Source: Bacteroidota bacterium (lineage in GTDB: Bacteria > Bacteroidota > Bacteroidia > Chitinophagales > Chitinophagaceae). Taken from it: a DNA stretch of 64,000 nt. The stretch is from contig JANYEA010000133.1 of NCBI GenBank assembly GCA_025363385.1, forward strand, positions 1-64,000, in the 5' to 3' direction. The number at the start of each line of letters is the position of its first letter. Position 1 is the first letter of the stretch. Shown here one piece after another: positions 45,408 through 55,495 of the stretch. The position numbers and the translations under genes were made by a program. The notes under the pieces are model-generated. The model was not told the DNA's origin. It saw nothing but the letters and a program-made list of their open reading frames with translations, and ran no database searches.

Positions 45408-47105
45408 CTATGCCAATGGTAAGCTAAAAGTAAAACGACTGCCTTCGCCAAAACTGCTAGATACTTTCAGTTGGCCTTGTTGTGCTTCTATAAATTCTTT
45501 TGAAATAGCTAGACCTAATCCAGTGCCAATTCTTTCGTGGGTGCCAGGCACTTTAAAATATCTGTTGAAGATTTTTGGGAGGTATTTTTCTTCTATACCT
45601 CTTCCGAAATCTTGTACAAAAATTTCTAACTGAGTTGCATTTATGGAACATCCAAGATGAATGAATCCTTTTTCCGGAGAATATTTAATAGCGTTCGTTA
45701 ATAGATTTATTAATACCCATGAAGTTTTTTCTTGATCAGCGATCACGTTGGGTAATGTTTGATAATTATCAATTTGAAGTGAAACCCCTTTTTGTTGCGC
45801 TTGGAATTGAATAGTGTGCAATGCAGTTTGTATGAATTGCAAAGGCGAAACTGGCTGTAACTTCAACTGTATATTACCAGTTTCAACTTGCGACATATTC
45901 AATAATTCACCTGTAATTTTTAAGAGTCTATCTGCATCTTCTACTATACTATGTATCAATTCTTTTTGATCATCATTAAACAATCCAACTTTTTCATTTG
46001 TAAGGAGACTGGCACTCATTTTAATGGATGCAATAGGTGTTTTAAGTTCATGTGATACTGTAGCTATAAAATTGGTTTTCGCCTCATTGAGCTCATGAAA
46101 TGGAGTGATATTTCTGAGCACAATAACCTGACCAATCATTATTTCACCATTTGTTACTGAAAATACATCCTTATTAAAATAACTCTCTTTGTTATCTGCG
46201 TATATTTTTAATTCTTTTTGTTCATTATCTGTAACTAGCAAAATGCGCATGAGATCATTCTTCAAAGCAATATCTGGAGCATAATTACCTATGATTTCTT
46301 TTTCTTTTAAGCCTAAAAGGTTTTCTGCTACTACGTTTAAGAAAAGGATATTCCTTTTTTCGTCAAGACCAATAATCCCATCTTTCATTTGATTGATAAT
46401 GGTTTCGATCCTGCTTTTTTCAAAAGTGATCTTGGCTATATTACTATGTTCATATGCATCAAGTTTTTCTGCCATGGTATTAAATGCATTAGCCAGATCG
46501 CCGAATTCATCTTTCTGATCAAGATGAATCCTTTTATCATATTGCTTATCTGCTATTGCCGAAATACCCTCTGCAAGTGCTCGCACAGGTTTTGAAATGA
46601 CATCAGGGAAATTTAAAACAAAAGTAAAAGTAACAAGTGTAAGTAAAGTAAAAAGGATTGTCAATACTACAATAGCATTTTCAGCAGTATTTTGAGCTAC
46701 ATCATTTTTTCGAAGTATGGCATGTTGATTAATTTCACTTACTAATAGTATACTATTGCTTATTCGCGAAAGAAGTTCGGAATCACCTTGACTTTTTTTG
46801 AACTGTTCATAGTTGTTTCTTAAAACCTCGGTTGCTTCGCGTTCACCTGGCTCAGTTATATTTGATTCTTGTTGGTTAAGATTTTTTTCAAATGTTTTAA
46901 ATGCAGAACTATCAGTGCTGATGTGATTCAGAGCTTGAAGCATATGATTCGCATAAACTAATGATTCATGATTGTTTTGAATTATCTTATTCGCATCGTT
47001 TTTTAATTTTGTGATATAAAAAATGCCTAAAATGCCAAATACAAGTATTACAATAAAAAGGAAGGTCATTCCTAAACTAAGTTTTGTTTTCAATTTTATA
47101 GCCAT
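45408..47105 (-). CDS. HAMP/PAS sensor histidine kinase of the kdp operon
   Basis: The 565-residue kinase has two transmembrane segments (near residues 12-32 and 150-170) flanking an extracytoplasmic helix bundle. HAMP (ISKPVRALAEGISAIA), PAS (GIIGLDEKRNILFLN), HisKA (ATVSHELKTPIASIKMS, phospho-accepting histidine) and HATPase (DFGRGIEEKYLPKIF, GTGLGLAISKEFIE) follow. It lies 1 bp after the KdpD-like gene. Together they replace the single long KdpD of Enterobacteria, which would make this the catalytic half. It probably phosphorylates the NtrC-type regulator at 54044-55387. Confidence 0.9.
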   Translation of the reverse strand: MAIKLKTKLSLGMTFLFIVILVFGILGIFYITKLKNDANKIIQNNHESLVYANHMLQALNHISTDSSAFKTFEKNLNQQESNITEPGEREATEVLRNNYEQFKKSQGDSELLSRISNSILLVSEINQHAILRKNDVAQNTAENAIVVLTILFTLLTLVTFTFVLNFPDVISKPVRALAEGISAIADKQYDKRIHLDQKDEFGDLANAFNTMAEKLDAYEHSNIAKITFEKSRIETIINQMKDGIIGLDEKRNILFLNVVAENLLGLKEKEIIGNYAPDIALKNDLMRILLVTDNEQKELKIYADNKESYFNKDVFSVTNGEIMIGQVIVLRNITPFHELNEAKTNFIATVSHELKTPIASIKMSASLLTNEKVGLFNDDQKELIHSIVEDADRLLKITGELLNMSQVETGNIQLKLQPVSPLQFIQTALHTIQFQAQQKGVSLQIDNYQTLPNVIADQEKTSWVLINLLTNAIKYSPEKGFIHLGCSINATQLEIFVQDFGRGIEEKYLPKIFNRYFKVPGTHERIGTGLGLAISKEFIEAQQGQLKVSSSFGEGSRFTFSLPLA

Positions 47106-47106
47106 A

Positions 47107-48234
47107 TCAGGATAGTATTACGATATCAATTTCAGACTTTGATAATTTTTGTAAAAGCTGGTTGAATACTGCTGTATTTAAAATTATATTTAAAAGATTC
47201 AAATGAGGCTTTCCAATACAGATGGTAGTGATTTGATATTTTTCAGTTACTTCAAAGATGCCCTTTGCAATATTCTCACTTTTTAATCTTATAATTTCTG
47301 CCCCTAGCTCAGTACCCAATTTTAGGTTATTCAATAAATGCCTTTGGGCAGCTAAGCCAATATTATCTCCTGATTCCTTTGGAGTCTGAACATACAGCAA
47401 CTGCCATTTTGATCCATAAAATGAAGCCAGTCGGGCTGTTTTTCGGATCACTTTTTTAGCGATCTCATGATTACTACTGATACAAGCTAAGAATCGTTCT
47501 TGTCTTAGCTGAATATTTTTGGGCAACTCAATTTCGATTTTCCGTTCCAATTGTTGTGCAACCTCTTTCAATGCGAGTTCTCGTAATTGAAGAATTTTTT
47601 CTGGTTGAAAAAAATTCTGTAATGCCCTATTTATTTTATCAGGAGTGTAGATCTTCCCTTCTTTTAAACGGCTAACAAGCTCATCAGCTGTAAGATCTAT
47701 ATTAACAATCTCGTCTGCAAGTTGCAATAATTTGTCTGGAATCCGCTCAGCAACATCTATACCAGTAATTTCTTTAACGGCAGGGTTTAAACTTTCTATA
47801 TGTTGAATGTTTACTGCACTAATCACATTGATGCCAGCATCTAGAATGTCAACTACATCTTGCCATCTTTTTTCGTTTTGACTTCCTTCTATATTACTAT
47901 GTGCCAGCTCATCTACAATTACAATTTCAGGATGAAGGTTAATGATGGCCTGAACATCCATTTCTTCTAATTCCTTTCCTTTGTAAAATAACTTTCTGCG
48001 AGGTATTAATGGCAATCCATTAAGGAGTTCGTGTGTTTCCTTTCTTTGGTGTGTTTCAATATATCCAATTTTAATATCTATTCCATTATGCAAAAGTGCT
48101 TTTGCTTCTTGCAGCATCCGATACGTTTTACCCACACCTGCGCTCATGCCTATATATATTTTGAACTTTCCTTTCTTTGATTTCCGGATCAGGTTTAGAA
48201 ATTGTTCAGCATTATTTTTTATTTCTTCTGGCAT
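47107..48234 (-). CDS. kdpD: KdpD N-terminal sensor module (KdpD + USP domains)
   Basis: The 375-residue cytoplasmic protein contains the KdpD domain with Walker A GMSAGVGKTYRM, YIETHQRKET, VIVDELAHSN and SAVNIQHIESLN, followed by a universal-stress-like domain (ERFLACISSNHEIAKKVIRKTARLA, ICIGKPHLN). It lacks the four transmembrane helices and the kinase that follow in E. coli KdpD (about 890 residues). The kinase is encoded by the next gene. Ion or second-messenger sensing (c-di-AMP binds the USP part in some Firmicutes) is possible but unproven here. Confidence 0.92.
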   Translation of the reverse strand: MPEEIKNNAEQFLNLIRKSKKGKFKIYIGMSAGVGKTYRMLQEAKALLHNGIDIKIGYIETHQRKETHELLNGLPLIPRRKLFYKGKELEEMDVQAIINLHPEIVIVDELAHSNIEGSQNEKRWQDVVDILDAGINVISAVNIQHIESLNPAVKEITGIDVAERIPDKLLQLADEIVNIDLTADELVSRLKEGKIYTPDKINRALQNFFQPEKILQLRELALKEVAQQLERKIEIELPKNIQLRQERFLACISSNHEIAKKVIRKTARLASFYGSKWQLLYVQTPKESGDNIGLAAQRHLLNNLKLGTELGAEIIRLKSENIAKGIFEVTEKYQITTICIGKPHLNLLNIILNTAVFNQLLQKLSKSEIDIVILS

Positions 48235-48272
48235 AATTGATAGACATTTTTTATTTCAATAATGATTCATTT

Positions 48273-49301
48273 CTAAAAATGGTATACCGCTGCAGCAATA
48301 AAACTGGTATTATTTTTAGAACCAATTAAATCGGATTTAGAAAACAACTCTTTATTTGATTGATCAAGACGAATTTCAGGAATAAATGTCAGGTTTTTTA
48401 AATGAATATTTCCTGATAAAGTAGTTTGGAATACGTTAGCTCCAATACCGGCTATATTTTTTTGATCGTCAAAATATTCAGCTCTTAATGTTAAACCGAA
48501 CAATTCACTCGGATCAAAATTCAAATATATTGCATTACATGTCCAGGAATTTTTTGATGCGTCAACTTTAACCGTTTTGATAGTTCCATCATAATTGATG
48601 GCGAATTTTTGAGTTAAATTTGCATTCAGAACCAGATCCAATTGATCAAAGCCTACACCTCCTTGGAAATTCAGATAAGCTTTGATTTTATTATTCTTTG
48701 ATCCAGTACTTATTTGAGCTAGAAATACTTTATTTGCAGAAGTAGTACTAGAAAAATCCGTAGGATTGGCAATTCCGATCATAATAGCAGTTTTGCCACC
48801 CAACCCAATATCAGCCTTCAAACCGGTGTGGGAAAAAGGGCCATATGAAAAACCATAACTCATACTATAATTTCGATTCGTATATGCATCCAATAATTCG
48901 TAGCCAATATGAGTTGCCCATTTTCCCATAGTAAATTTAATATTGGAAGTAGCACTATAACTAATATAGAATTGTTTAATTGCCCTTAAGATGCCAGTAT
49001 CGTTATATGAAAATTCCTGAGCCCTTCTGCCGAAGCCCAAATCAATAGTTGCTGCTATATTTTTATAGTAATGATCAACCTTAATTGAAGCCATCCCTAG
49101 TTCAAAAGAATTTTTACTATTGGTAAAACTGGTTAAATTATTGATCTTTCCTGGAGCATCATTAAGATCATAGCGATAATAAACGTCTGCTGAATAAGTA
49201 AAAGTTGTTTTTGAATTTGAAGTGCTGTCGGTTTGCGCAAAACCCTTTTGAAAAAAGAGTAATGCAGAAATCAAAGGCATTACTTTTAAAGTCAATTTCA
49301 T
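48273..49301 (-). CDS. Outer membrane porin in the kdp operon
   Basis: The 342-residue protein has a signal peptide (MPLISALLFFQKGFAQ) and a beta-barrel pattern with alternating aromatic strands ending in a terminal VYHF, typical of outer membrane porins. Its start overlaps the kdpC stop by 4 bp, so the two are translationally coupled. Location between kdpC and kdpD suggests that it lets potassium cross the outer membrane under limitation. Direct evidence for ion selectivity is absent. Confidence 0.82.
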   Translation of the reverse strand: MKLTLKVMPLISALLFFQKGFAQTDSTSNSKTTFTYSADVYYRYDLNDAPGKINNLTSFTNSKNSFELGMASIKVDHYYKNIAATIDLGFGRRAQEFSYNDTGILRAIKQFYISYSATSNIKFTMGKWATHIGYELLDAYTNRNYSMSYGFSYGPFSHTGLKADIGLGGKTAIMIGIANPTDFSSTTSANKVFLAQISTGSKNNKIKAYLNFQGGVGFDQLDLVLNANLTQKFAINYDGTIKTVKVDASKNSWTCNAIYLNFDPSELFGLTLRAEYFDDQKNIAGIGANVFQTTLSGNIHLKNLTFIPEIRLDQSNKELFSKSDLIGSKNNTSFIAAAVYHF

Positions 49302-49861
49302 TTTAATTCGTCTAATGCGATGTTTAATTGTAATACATTTATTTTTTCAGTACCAAACAATCCCCAAAGAGGCTTTTGAGTTTTTTCTATGACAAGGTCT
49401 TTAACTTTTTCTTCAGACAATTTCCTTGTTGTGGCAATTCTTGCAATTTGCACTTGTGCAGCAATCGGAGATATGTCTGGATCTAAACCGCTTCCTGAAG
49501 AAGTAACTAATTCTGATGGGATCATTTCTTTTTTGATGCTTGGGTTATGTACAAGAAAGCTATCAATCCTTGTTTGCATATCTTTTAAATAATCCGGATT
49601 CGTTGGCCCTTTGTTACTTCCTGATGAACCAGCTGCATTATAACCTGCTGCAGATGGCCGGCCATTGAAATATTTGTCTTGTGTAAAAGATTGCCCCTCT
49701 AGTGCATAACCTTTTATTACACCATTAACACTGATTGTTTGCCCTTCTGCTTTATTCGGACTAAACTGTGCCACTAAAAGGATTAATAATGTATATCCTA
49801 TGCAACAAAGTAATACAGTTACAAGGGTAAGTTTAAGTGCAGGAAGAATTTGAATTTTCAT
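49298..49861 (-). CDS. kdpC: Potassium-transporting ATPase subunit C
   Basis: KdpC is the single-pass subunit that stabilises the KdpFABC pump. The 187-residue protein shows one N-terminal transmembrane helix (LKLTLVTVLLCCIGYTLLILLVA) and the family segments FNGRPSAAGYNAAGSSGSN, SGSGLDPDISPIAAQVQIARIA and LNVLQLNIALDEL. Length is normal. It is coupled to the porin gene by a 4-bp overlap and lies 25 bp after kdpB. Confidence 0.96.
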   Translation of the reverse strand: MKIQILPALKLTLVTVLLCCIGYTLLILLVAQFSPNKAEGQTISVNGVIKGYALEGQSFTQDKYFNGRPSAAGYNAAGSSGSNKGPTNPDYLKDMQTRIDSFLVHNPSIKKEMIPSELVTSSGSGLDPDISPIAAQVQIARIATTRKLSEEKVKDLVIEKTQKPLWGLFGTEKINVLQLNIALDELK

Positions 49862-49886
49862 AAATTATTTTGTTTAGAGTAGAAAT

Positions 49887-51929
49887 TTAAAACCATAATG
49901 AGACAGCCATGTCAATTAATTTAATTCCGAAAAAAGGCACAATTACTCCACCAAATCCGTAGATCAACAGGTTTCTTCTTAACAAGGCACTTGCGCCAAT
50001 TGGTTTGTAACTTACTCCTCTCAAGGCAAGTGGAATTAACATGGGTATAATGATGGCATTGAAAATAACGGCTGATAAAATGGCACTTTCAGGACTATGT
50101 AAATGCATCACATTCAAACTTTGTAAACCGGGTAATGATGCGATGAATAAAGCTGGTACAATTGCAAAATATTTTGCCACATCATTTGCAATAGAAAATG
50201 TAGTTAAAGTACCTCTTGTCATTAATAACTGTTTTCCAATCTCTACAATTTCAATCAGTTTAGTGGGGTCATTGTCTAGGTCAACCATATTGCCAGCTTC
50301 TTTAGCAGCCTGAGTTCCACTATTCATGGCTACTCCAACATCAGCTTGAGCAAGTGCGGGAGCGTCATTGGTGCCATCACCCATCATTGCAACCAGTTTA
50401 CCTCCCTTTTGTTCTTGTTTGATATAGTTCATTTTGTCTTCTGGCTTTGCCTCAGCAATAAAGTCATCAACTCCAGCTTTCTCAGCAATAAATTTTGCAG
50501 TAAGTGGATTATCTCCTGTAACCATTACCGTTTTCACACCCATTTTACGTAAACGTTCAAAACGTTCTTGAATACCGGGCTTAATGATATCTTGTAATTC
50601 AATTACACCTAACACTTTTTCATTTTCACTTACTACCAAAGGTGTTCCTCCATTTGATGAAATGATCTTAACCTGTTCAGTGGTATCGGTTGGAAAAATA
50701 TTTCCTGCTTTCGCTGAAATTTTCAGAATAGAATCAAATGCACCTTTGCGAATTCTAAGGCCAGACGGAAGATCAATACCACTACTTCTGGTCTCTGCCG
50801 TGAAAACAATAAACTTGGCACCATTTACTTGAAATTGGTCCCTATTCAAATTTGTTAACTCAACTATTGATTTTCCTTCCGGTGTTTCATCGGCTAAAGA
50901 AGATAATAAACATGCTTCTATAAATGATTTTTCATCGACCCCTTCTGTGGGATAAAAATGTGTAGCTTTTCGATTACCAATGGTGATAGTTCCTGTTTTA
51001 TCCAATAATAACGTATCTAAATCCCCTGCAGTTTCAACAGCCTTACCACTTTTAGTGATCACATTTGCACGTAATGCACGATCCATACCAGCGATACCAA
51101 TGGCACTTAAAAGCCCTCCAATAGTAGTAGGAATCAGGCAAACAAATAAGGATATAAATGCAGCAATAGTAATTGGAGTGCGAGCATAATCTCCAAACGG
51201 TTTCAGGGTAACACATACAATAATAAACACCAGTGTAAAGCCTGCTAATAAAATAGTTAGGGCTATTTCATTGGGTGTTTTTTGACGACTAGCACCTTCC
51301 ACTAAAGCGATCATTTTGTCTAAAAAACTTTCACCCGGATCTGTAGTAACCCTTACTTTAATATGATCGCTCAATACTTTTGTTCCACCTGTTACAGAAC
51401 TTTTATCTCCACCAGATTCGCGTATCACTGGGGCAGATTCGCCTGTAATGGCACTTTCATCAATGGTGGCAATGCCTTCCACAATTTCACCATCCATGGG
51501 GATCGTATCGCCTGTTTCACAATAAAACAAATCGCCTTTTCGTAATTGTGAAGAGGGTACAATTTTAATTTCGTTTACAAAAATCTCACCTACAAATTGG
51601 ATCCACTTTGCTGGAGTTTCCTCTCTGGTTTTTCTCAGACTATTTGCCTGAGCTTTACCTCTGGCTTCTGCTATTGCTTCAGCGAAATTCGCAAAAAGTA
51701 AAGTAACGAAAAGCACTCCTGTAACAATTAAGTTATAGACTAAACTACCCTGATTTTTTTCTCCAGTAATGATCCAAATACAAACCCCAAACATCACAGC
51801 TGTGCCAATCTCAACCGTAAACATTACAGGGTTGCGAAAAAGAATTTTTGGATGTAGTTTCACAAAGGATTGTTTCAATGCCTCTTTTACCAAAGCAGAT
51901 TCGAAAAGTTTATTTGATTTCTTTGCCAT
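49887..51929 (-). CDS. kdpB: Potassium-transporting ATPase subunit B
   Basis: KdpB is the P-type ATPase subunit that drives potassium uptake. The 680-residue protein has seven or so transmembrane segments, the actuator loop ITGESAP, the phosphorylation motif [11 protein letters not shown], the nucleotide-binding RKGAFD region and the hinge [23 protein letters not shown]. Length matches the family. It lies 32 bp downstream of kdpA. Confidence 0.97.
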   Translation of the reverse strand: MAKKSNKLFESALVKEALKQSFVKLHPKILFRNPVMFTVEIGTAVMFGVCIWIITGEKNQGSLVYNLIVTGVLFVTLLFANFAEAIAEARGKAQANSLRKTREETPAKWIQFVGEIFVNEIKIVPSSQLRKGDLFYCETGDTIPMDGEIVEGIATIDESAITGESAPVIRESGGDKSSVTGGTKVLSDHIKVRVTTDPGESFLDKMIALVEGASRQKTPNEIALTILLAGFTLVFIIVCVTLKPFGDYARTPITIAAFISLFVCLIPTTIGGLLSAIGIAGMDRALRANVITKSGKAVETAGDLDTLLLDKTGTITIGNRKATHFYPTEGVDEKSFIEACLLSSLADETPEGKSIVELTNLNRDQFQVNGAKFIVFTAETRSSGIDLPSGLRIRKGAFDSILKISAKAGNIFPTDTTEQVKIISSNGGTPLVVSENEKVLGVIELQDIIKPGIQERFERLRKMGVKTVMVTGDNPLTAKFIAEKAGVDDFIAEAKPEDKMNYIKQEQKGGKLVAMMGDGTNDAPALAQADVGVAMNSGTQAAKEAGNMVDLDNDPTKLIEIVEIGKQLLMTRGTLTTFSIANDVAKYFAIVPALFIASLPGLQSLNVMHLHSPESAILSAVIFNAIIIPMLIPLALRGVSYKPIGASALLRRNLLIYGFGGVIVPFFGIKLIDMAVSLWF

Positions 51930-51961
51930 AATATTTTTTTTAGTAAAAAGTTTTAATGGGT

Positions 51962-53665
51962 TTATGAATGCTGACTAAAATATTCAGCAATCGGCCCAAG
52001 TGTTAAAGCAGGGAAAAAAGATAGTGCGGCAATAATGAAGATGACTGCTAAAATCATCACACCAAATGTGCCCGTATCCGTTTTTAATGTGCCAGCAGAT
52101 TCGGGGGTATATTTTTTTTGGGCTAGTATTCCAGCTATGGCAACGGGTCCGATAATGGGCAAGAACCTTGCCAGCAACATAATGATACCACAACTGATAT
52201 TCCACCAAGGAGTATTATCTCCTAAGCCTTCAAATCCACTGCCATTATTTGCTGATGAAGAAGTATACTCATACAGCATTTCACTGTATCCATGATTCCC
52301 AGGATTATTTAACCATCCTGCATAAAAAGTGGGGTTATGTGCGAAAATATAACTTGATAATGCAGTGCCTACTAAAATTAGGAAGGGGTGCAATAGCGCA
52401 ATGATGGCGGCAATTTTCATTTCTTTTGCCTCGATTTTTTTGCCCATAAATTCTGGTGTTCGGCCCACCATTAAGCCACTGATAAAAACTGCTATGATGA
52501 TGAAAATGTAAAAGTTGAGGAAACCTACACCAACTCCACCAAAAAATGCATTCACCATCATGCCTAACATGGCAAACATTCCAGTAAGAGGTGTTAAACT
52601 ATCGTGCATGGCATTTACAGATCCGTTAGAAGTAACCGTAGTAGATATTGCCCAATATGCTGATGCAGCTGGTCCAAAACGAACTTCTTTTCCTTCCATA
52701 CTTCCAAGATTTTGGGTGATTCCCATTTTGCGAATACTGTCATTTCCTTTCATCTCCAAATAAATGGAAGGAATTAAGAAAAGTAAAAAACCAAGCAGCA
52801 TAATGCCAAATACCATCCAGGCAAAACGCTTTTTCTGTATCATAAATCCCAATGCAAAAATCATTGCGATTGGAATTAATAAAATGGCAATGGTTTCAAC
52901 GATATTGGTAAAATAGTTTGGGTTTTCAAAAGGATGTGCAGAGTTAACTCCAAAAAAACCACCACCATTTGTGCCAATTTGTTTGATGGCAATCATAGCA
53001 GCAGCCGGTCCTCTACTTACATTAACAGTATCTCCCTGAAGAGATACAAATTGATCTTTCCCTTTAAATGTCATGGGTGTTCCTGCGAATAAAAGCAGAA
53101 TCGCAATCACAATTGACATTGGTAATAAAATACGAGTAATTGATTTTACAAATAAGGCATAAAAATTCCCTAATTTATCCGTTACTTTTTCTTTCATAGC
53201 AATAAACACTACTGCACAAATTGCCATACCTGCTGCTGCACTAATAAATTGGAAAAGCATTAAAGTTAGTTGACCCAAATAGGAGACCCCAGTTTCGCCT
53301 GAATAGTGTTGAAGATTGGTGTTTGATATAAAACTAATGCTGGTATTAAAAGCCAGGTCGGCTGTCATAGAGGGGTTATTATCTGGGTTTAAGGGTAAAA
53401 CCCCTTGTGTCATCAATACCAACATGGATAATAAAAACCAGATTAGATTGATGATTAACAAAGCACTTAATTGGGCTTTCCAATTCATTTCCTTTTCAGG
53501 ATTAACCCCAATAAACTTAAAAATGATCCGATCGATCGGATGTAAAATTCGATCCAGCCAAGTGTGATGTCCACTATATACTTTACCAATATATCTTCCA
53601 AGTGGAAGGGCAATTAAAATGGTTGTCACAAACATAAGGACAACACCTAGAATTTCTGTGTTCAT
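51962..53665 (-). CDS. kdpA: Potassium-transporting ATPase subunit A
   Basis: KdpA is the channel-like subunit with the potassium selectivity filter. The 567-residue protein has about ten transmembrane segments and the four filter-like regions, visible as [52 protein letters not shown] and [13 protein letters not shown]. It follows the tiny kdpF by 14 bp. Confidence 0.97.
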   Translation of the reverse strand: MNTEILGVVLMFVTTILIALPLGRYIGKVYSGHHTWLDRILHPIDRIIFKFIGVNPEKEMNWKAQLSALLIINLIWFLLSMLVLMTQGVLPLNPDNNPSMTADLAFNTSISFISNTNLQHYSGETGVSYLGQLTLMLFQFISAAAGMAICAVVFIAMKEKVTDKLGNFYALFVKSITRILLPMSIVIAILLLFAGTPMTFKGKDQFVSLQGDTVNVSRGPAAAMIAIKQIGTNGGGFFGVNSAHPFENPNYFTNIVETIAILLIPIAMIFALGFMIQKKRFAWMVFGIMLLGFLLFLIPSIYLEMKGNDSIRKMGITQNLGSMEGKEVRFGPAASAYWAISTTVTSNGSVNAMHDSLTPLTGMFAMLGMMVNAFFGGVGVGFLNFYIFIIIAVFISGLMVGRTPEFMGKKIEAKEMKIAAIIALLHPFLILVGTALSSYIFAHNPTFYAGWLNNPGNHGYSEMLYEYTSSSANNGSGFEGLGDNTPWWNISCGIIMLLARFLPIIGPVAIAGILAQKKYTPESAGTLKTDTGTFGVMILAVIFIIAALSFFPALTLGPIAEYFSQHS

Positions 53666-53679
53666 AATGCTTTATTTAA

Positions 53680-53757
53680 TTAGAATTTTTCAGGTTTTAC
53701 TAATACATAACAGATATAGCAAAACACCAGGATCGCAATAACAAATACTAATAACAT
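53680..53757 (-). CDS. kdpF: KdpF, small subunit of the Kdp pump
   Basis: This 25-residue reading frame encodes MLLVFVIAILVFCYICYVLV followed by KPEKF. One hydrophobic helix ending in a KPEKF motif is the signature of KdpF, the peptide that stabilises KdpFABC in the membrane. It lies 14 bp upstream of kdpA and is too short for usual gene callers. The conserved C-terminus and position make the call strong. Confidence 0.9.
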   Translation of the reverse strand: MLLVFVIAILVFCYICYVLVKPEKF

Positions 53758-53767
53758 GGAATTTGAT

Positions 53768-53851
53768 TTAGATTTTATCAAAAAAATGAATCGACTTAAA
53801 AAACAGTATAAAGCCAAGCAGGCCAGTGAGAATCAGGTAAATTGTAAGCAT
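53768..53851 (-). CDS. 27-aa hydrophobic micro-ORF at the head of the kdp operon
   Basis: This frame of 27 codons encodes MLTIYLILTGLLGFILFFKS then IHFFDKI: one transmembrane helix with a short charged end. It stops 10 bp before kdpF and begins 17 nt after a possible sigma-54 transcript start. Position and composition suggest a second small membrane peptide of the Kdp system. I recall similar frames ahead of kdpF in other Bacteroidota, but that needs checking. It could also be a leader peptide without function as protein. Confidence 0.55.
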   Translation of the reverse strand: MLTIYLILTGLLGFILFFKSIHFFDKI

Positions 53852-53877
53852 ATATGGTTTATTTATTACTCTATTAA

Positions 53878-53894
53878 CACAAACCAAATGCCTT
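53878..53894 (-). promoter_or_regulatory. Possible sigma-54 promoter of the kdp operon
   Basis: On the minus strand GGCAT..TTGT gives GG at 53892-53891 and GT at 53880-53879 with exactly 10 nt between, close to the -24/-12 pattern GG-N10-GC, with two or three departures from TGGCAC/TTGCA. The neighbouring regulator carries a GAFTGA loop, which supports the idea. Confidence 0.35.
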
Positions 53895-53984
53895 CTTGGA
53901 AAATAATTGTAGTAGGATCTTGAAACTATTGTTGTGACTAACTATTAGCGGGTATAATAAATATTTCCATTTTTTGAGCAATAA

Positions 53985-54015
53985 AAAAGACCCTACCAAA
54001 ATGGAAGGGTCTTTT
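53985..54015. terminator. Bidirectional intrinsic terminator between the regulator and kdp
   Basis: The stem AAAAGACCCT / AGGGTCTTTT with an 11-nt loop lies 29 nt past the regulator stop. It separates the regulator transcript from the kdp operon. Confidence 0.8.
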
Positions 54016-54043
54016 CAAAATGGAAGGGTTGAGCCTTCTTTAT

Positions 54044-55387
54044 TTAGTAGATATTATATTCTTCAATTTTCCTATAAAGTGTAGTAAGGCCAATATTTAA
54101 AAGCCTCGCAGTTTCAGTTTTATTACCCTTTGTATGAATTAAAACCCTTTGTATATGCAATTTTTCTATACTCGCTAAATCAAACGCAGAAATGGTTTTG
54201 TCTGGATTTTTTTGTTGATTACTTTGAAGTTCTAATGGGAGGTCGTTTAATTGTAATTCTTCTCCTTCTGCAAGAATTACGGAACGTTCCAGGATATTTT
54301 TCAATTCACGGATATTGCCCTTCCAAAAATGATTTTGTAAGTGTTCTAAAAATTCATCGCTCATTCGTTTTATACACGGATTATTTTTAACTGCGAATTT
54401 CTCCAGAAAATGTGTTGCTAAAATTGAAATATCTTTTTTTCGATCGCGAAGATTGGGTAGGATTATTTTGAAGCCACTTAACCTGAAATAAAGATCTTCC
54501 CTAAAATTCCCAGCGATTATTTCGTCTTGAAGGTTACGATTTGTTGCAGCAATAATTCTAACATTTACCTGCGTAGTTTTATTATCACCAACTTTAATAA
54601 ATTCACCTGCTTCCAAAAAGCGTAAAATTTTTGCTTGCAATTCTAATGGCAATTCGCCGATTTCATCTAAAAATAATGTTCCATTATTCGCAGACTCAAT
54701 TAATCCTTTTTTATCTTTTTGGGCCCCAGTAAATGCACCGGAAGTATGACCGAAAAGCTCACTTTCCAAGAGATCTTTACTAAAGGCACTGCAGTTCAAT
54801 GCTATAAACGACTTATTCGCACGCTTACTGCCTGTATGTATAGCTTGGGCAAATACTTCTTTTCCAGTTCCTGTTTCTCCCAACAATAAAACAGTTGCAT
54901 CTGTAGGTGCCACTTTTTTTGCCAAAGCAATGGCATCAAGAATTTGAGAGGAACTTCCAAGTATATTATTAAAATCATAAGTTTTACTTACCTGCTTTTC
55001 AAGTTCTGCTATACGTTGATGTAATTGAACTTTCTCTAGTGCTTTATTTAATAATGGGATGATCTTGTCATTATCATCCCCCTTTGTGATATAATCAAAA
55101 GCACCATTTTTCATGGCTTGAATTCCATCCGATATTTTACCGTATGCAGTTAGCAATATAATTTCAATAGAGGGAAATTTTTGTTTTACCTGTGAAACAA
55201 AATCAACACCATTTCCATCAGGAAGTTTTACATCACAAATCAAAACCTCAATGGCATTTCTTTCCATCAGTTTCAAACCTGATTTAAGATCGGCACTTTC
55301 CAAAACATGATAACCCTCAAGTCTGATGATACGACTCAATAGCGCTCTTAATTTTTCTTCATCATCTATGATCAAAATAGTATTCAT
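54044..55387 (-). CDS. NtrC-type sigma-54-dependent response regulator
   Basis: The 447-residue protein (ATG 55387, TTG one codon earlier) has a receiver domain (LIIDDEEKLR, phosphorylated aspartate in LICDVKLPDG), a AAA+ domain with GETGTGKEVFA, the sigma-54-contacting GAFTGA, and the sensor motif RIIAATNRNLQ, and a Fis-type helix-turn-helix (NKTETARLLNIGLTTLYRKI). It lies just upstream of the kdp operon, where Enterobacteria have the OmpR-type KdpE. It is probably the partner of the kdp-operon kinase. Confidence 0.93.
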   Translation of the reverse strand: MNTILIIDDEEKLRALLSRIIRLEGYHVLESADLKSGLKLMERNAIEVLICDVKLPDGNGVDFVSQVKQKFPSIEIILLTAYGKISDGIQAMKNGAFDYITKGDDNDKIIPLLNKALEKVQLHQRIAELEKQVSKTYDFNNILGSSSQILDAIALAKKVAPTDATVLLLGETGTGKEVFAQAIHTGSKRANKSFIALNCSAFSKDLLESELFGHTSGAFTGAQKDKKGLIESANNGTLFLDEIGELPLELQAKILRFLEAGEFIKVGDNKTTQVNVRIIAATNRNLQDEIIAGNFREDLYFRLSGFKIILPNLRDRKKDISILATHFLEKFAVKNNPCIKRMSDEFLEHLQNHFWKGNIRELKNILERSVILAEGEELQLNDLPLELQSNQQKNPDKTISAFDLASIEKLHIQRVLIHTKGNKTETARLLNIGLTTLYRKIEEYNIY

Positions 55388-55495
55388 CAAGATTGCTTTC
55401 TTCTAATTAAAATTCGGAATTTTTTTTCAGAATGACAGGATTATCTGATCATGCACTTGTTTGGAAAAGTAATTGAACAAAGAAATTTTTTTTTA

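Noticed and set aside
53940..53952. CTAA..TTAG dyad as an activator site for kdp
   Set aside because: The arms are only four bases, so chance explains it.
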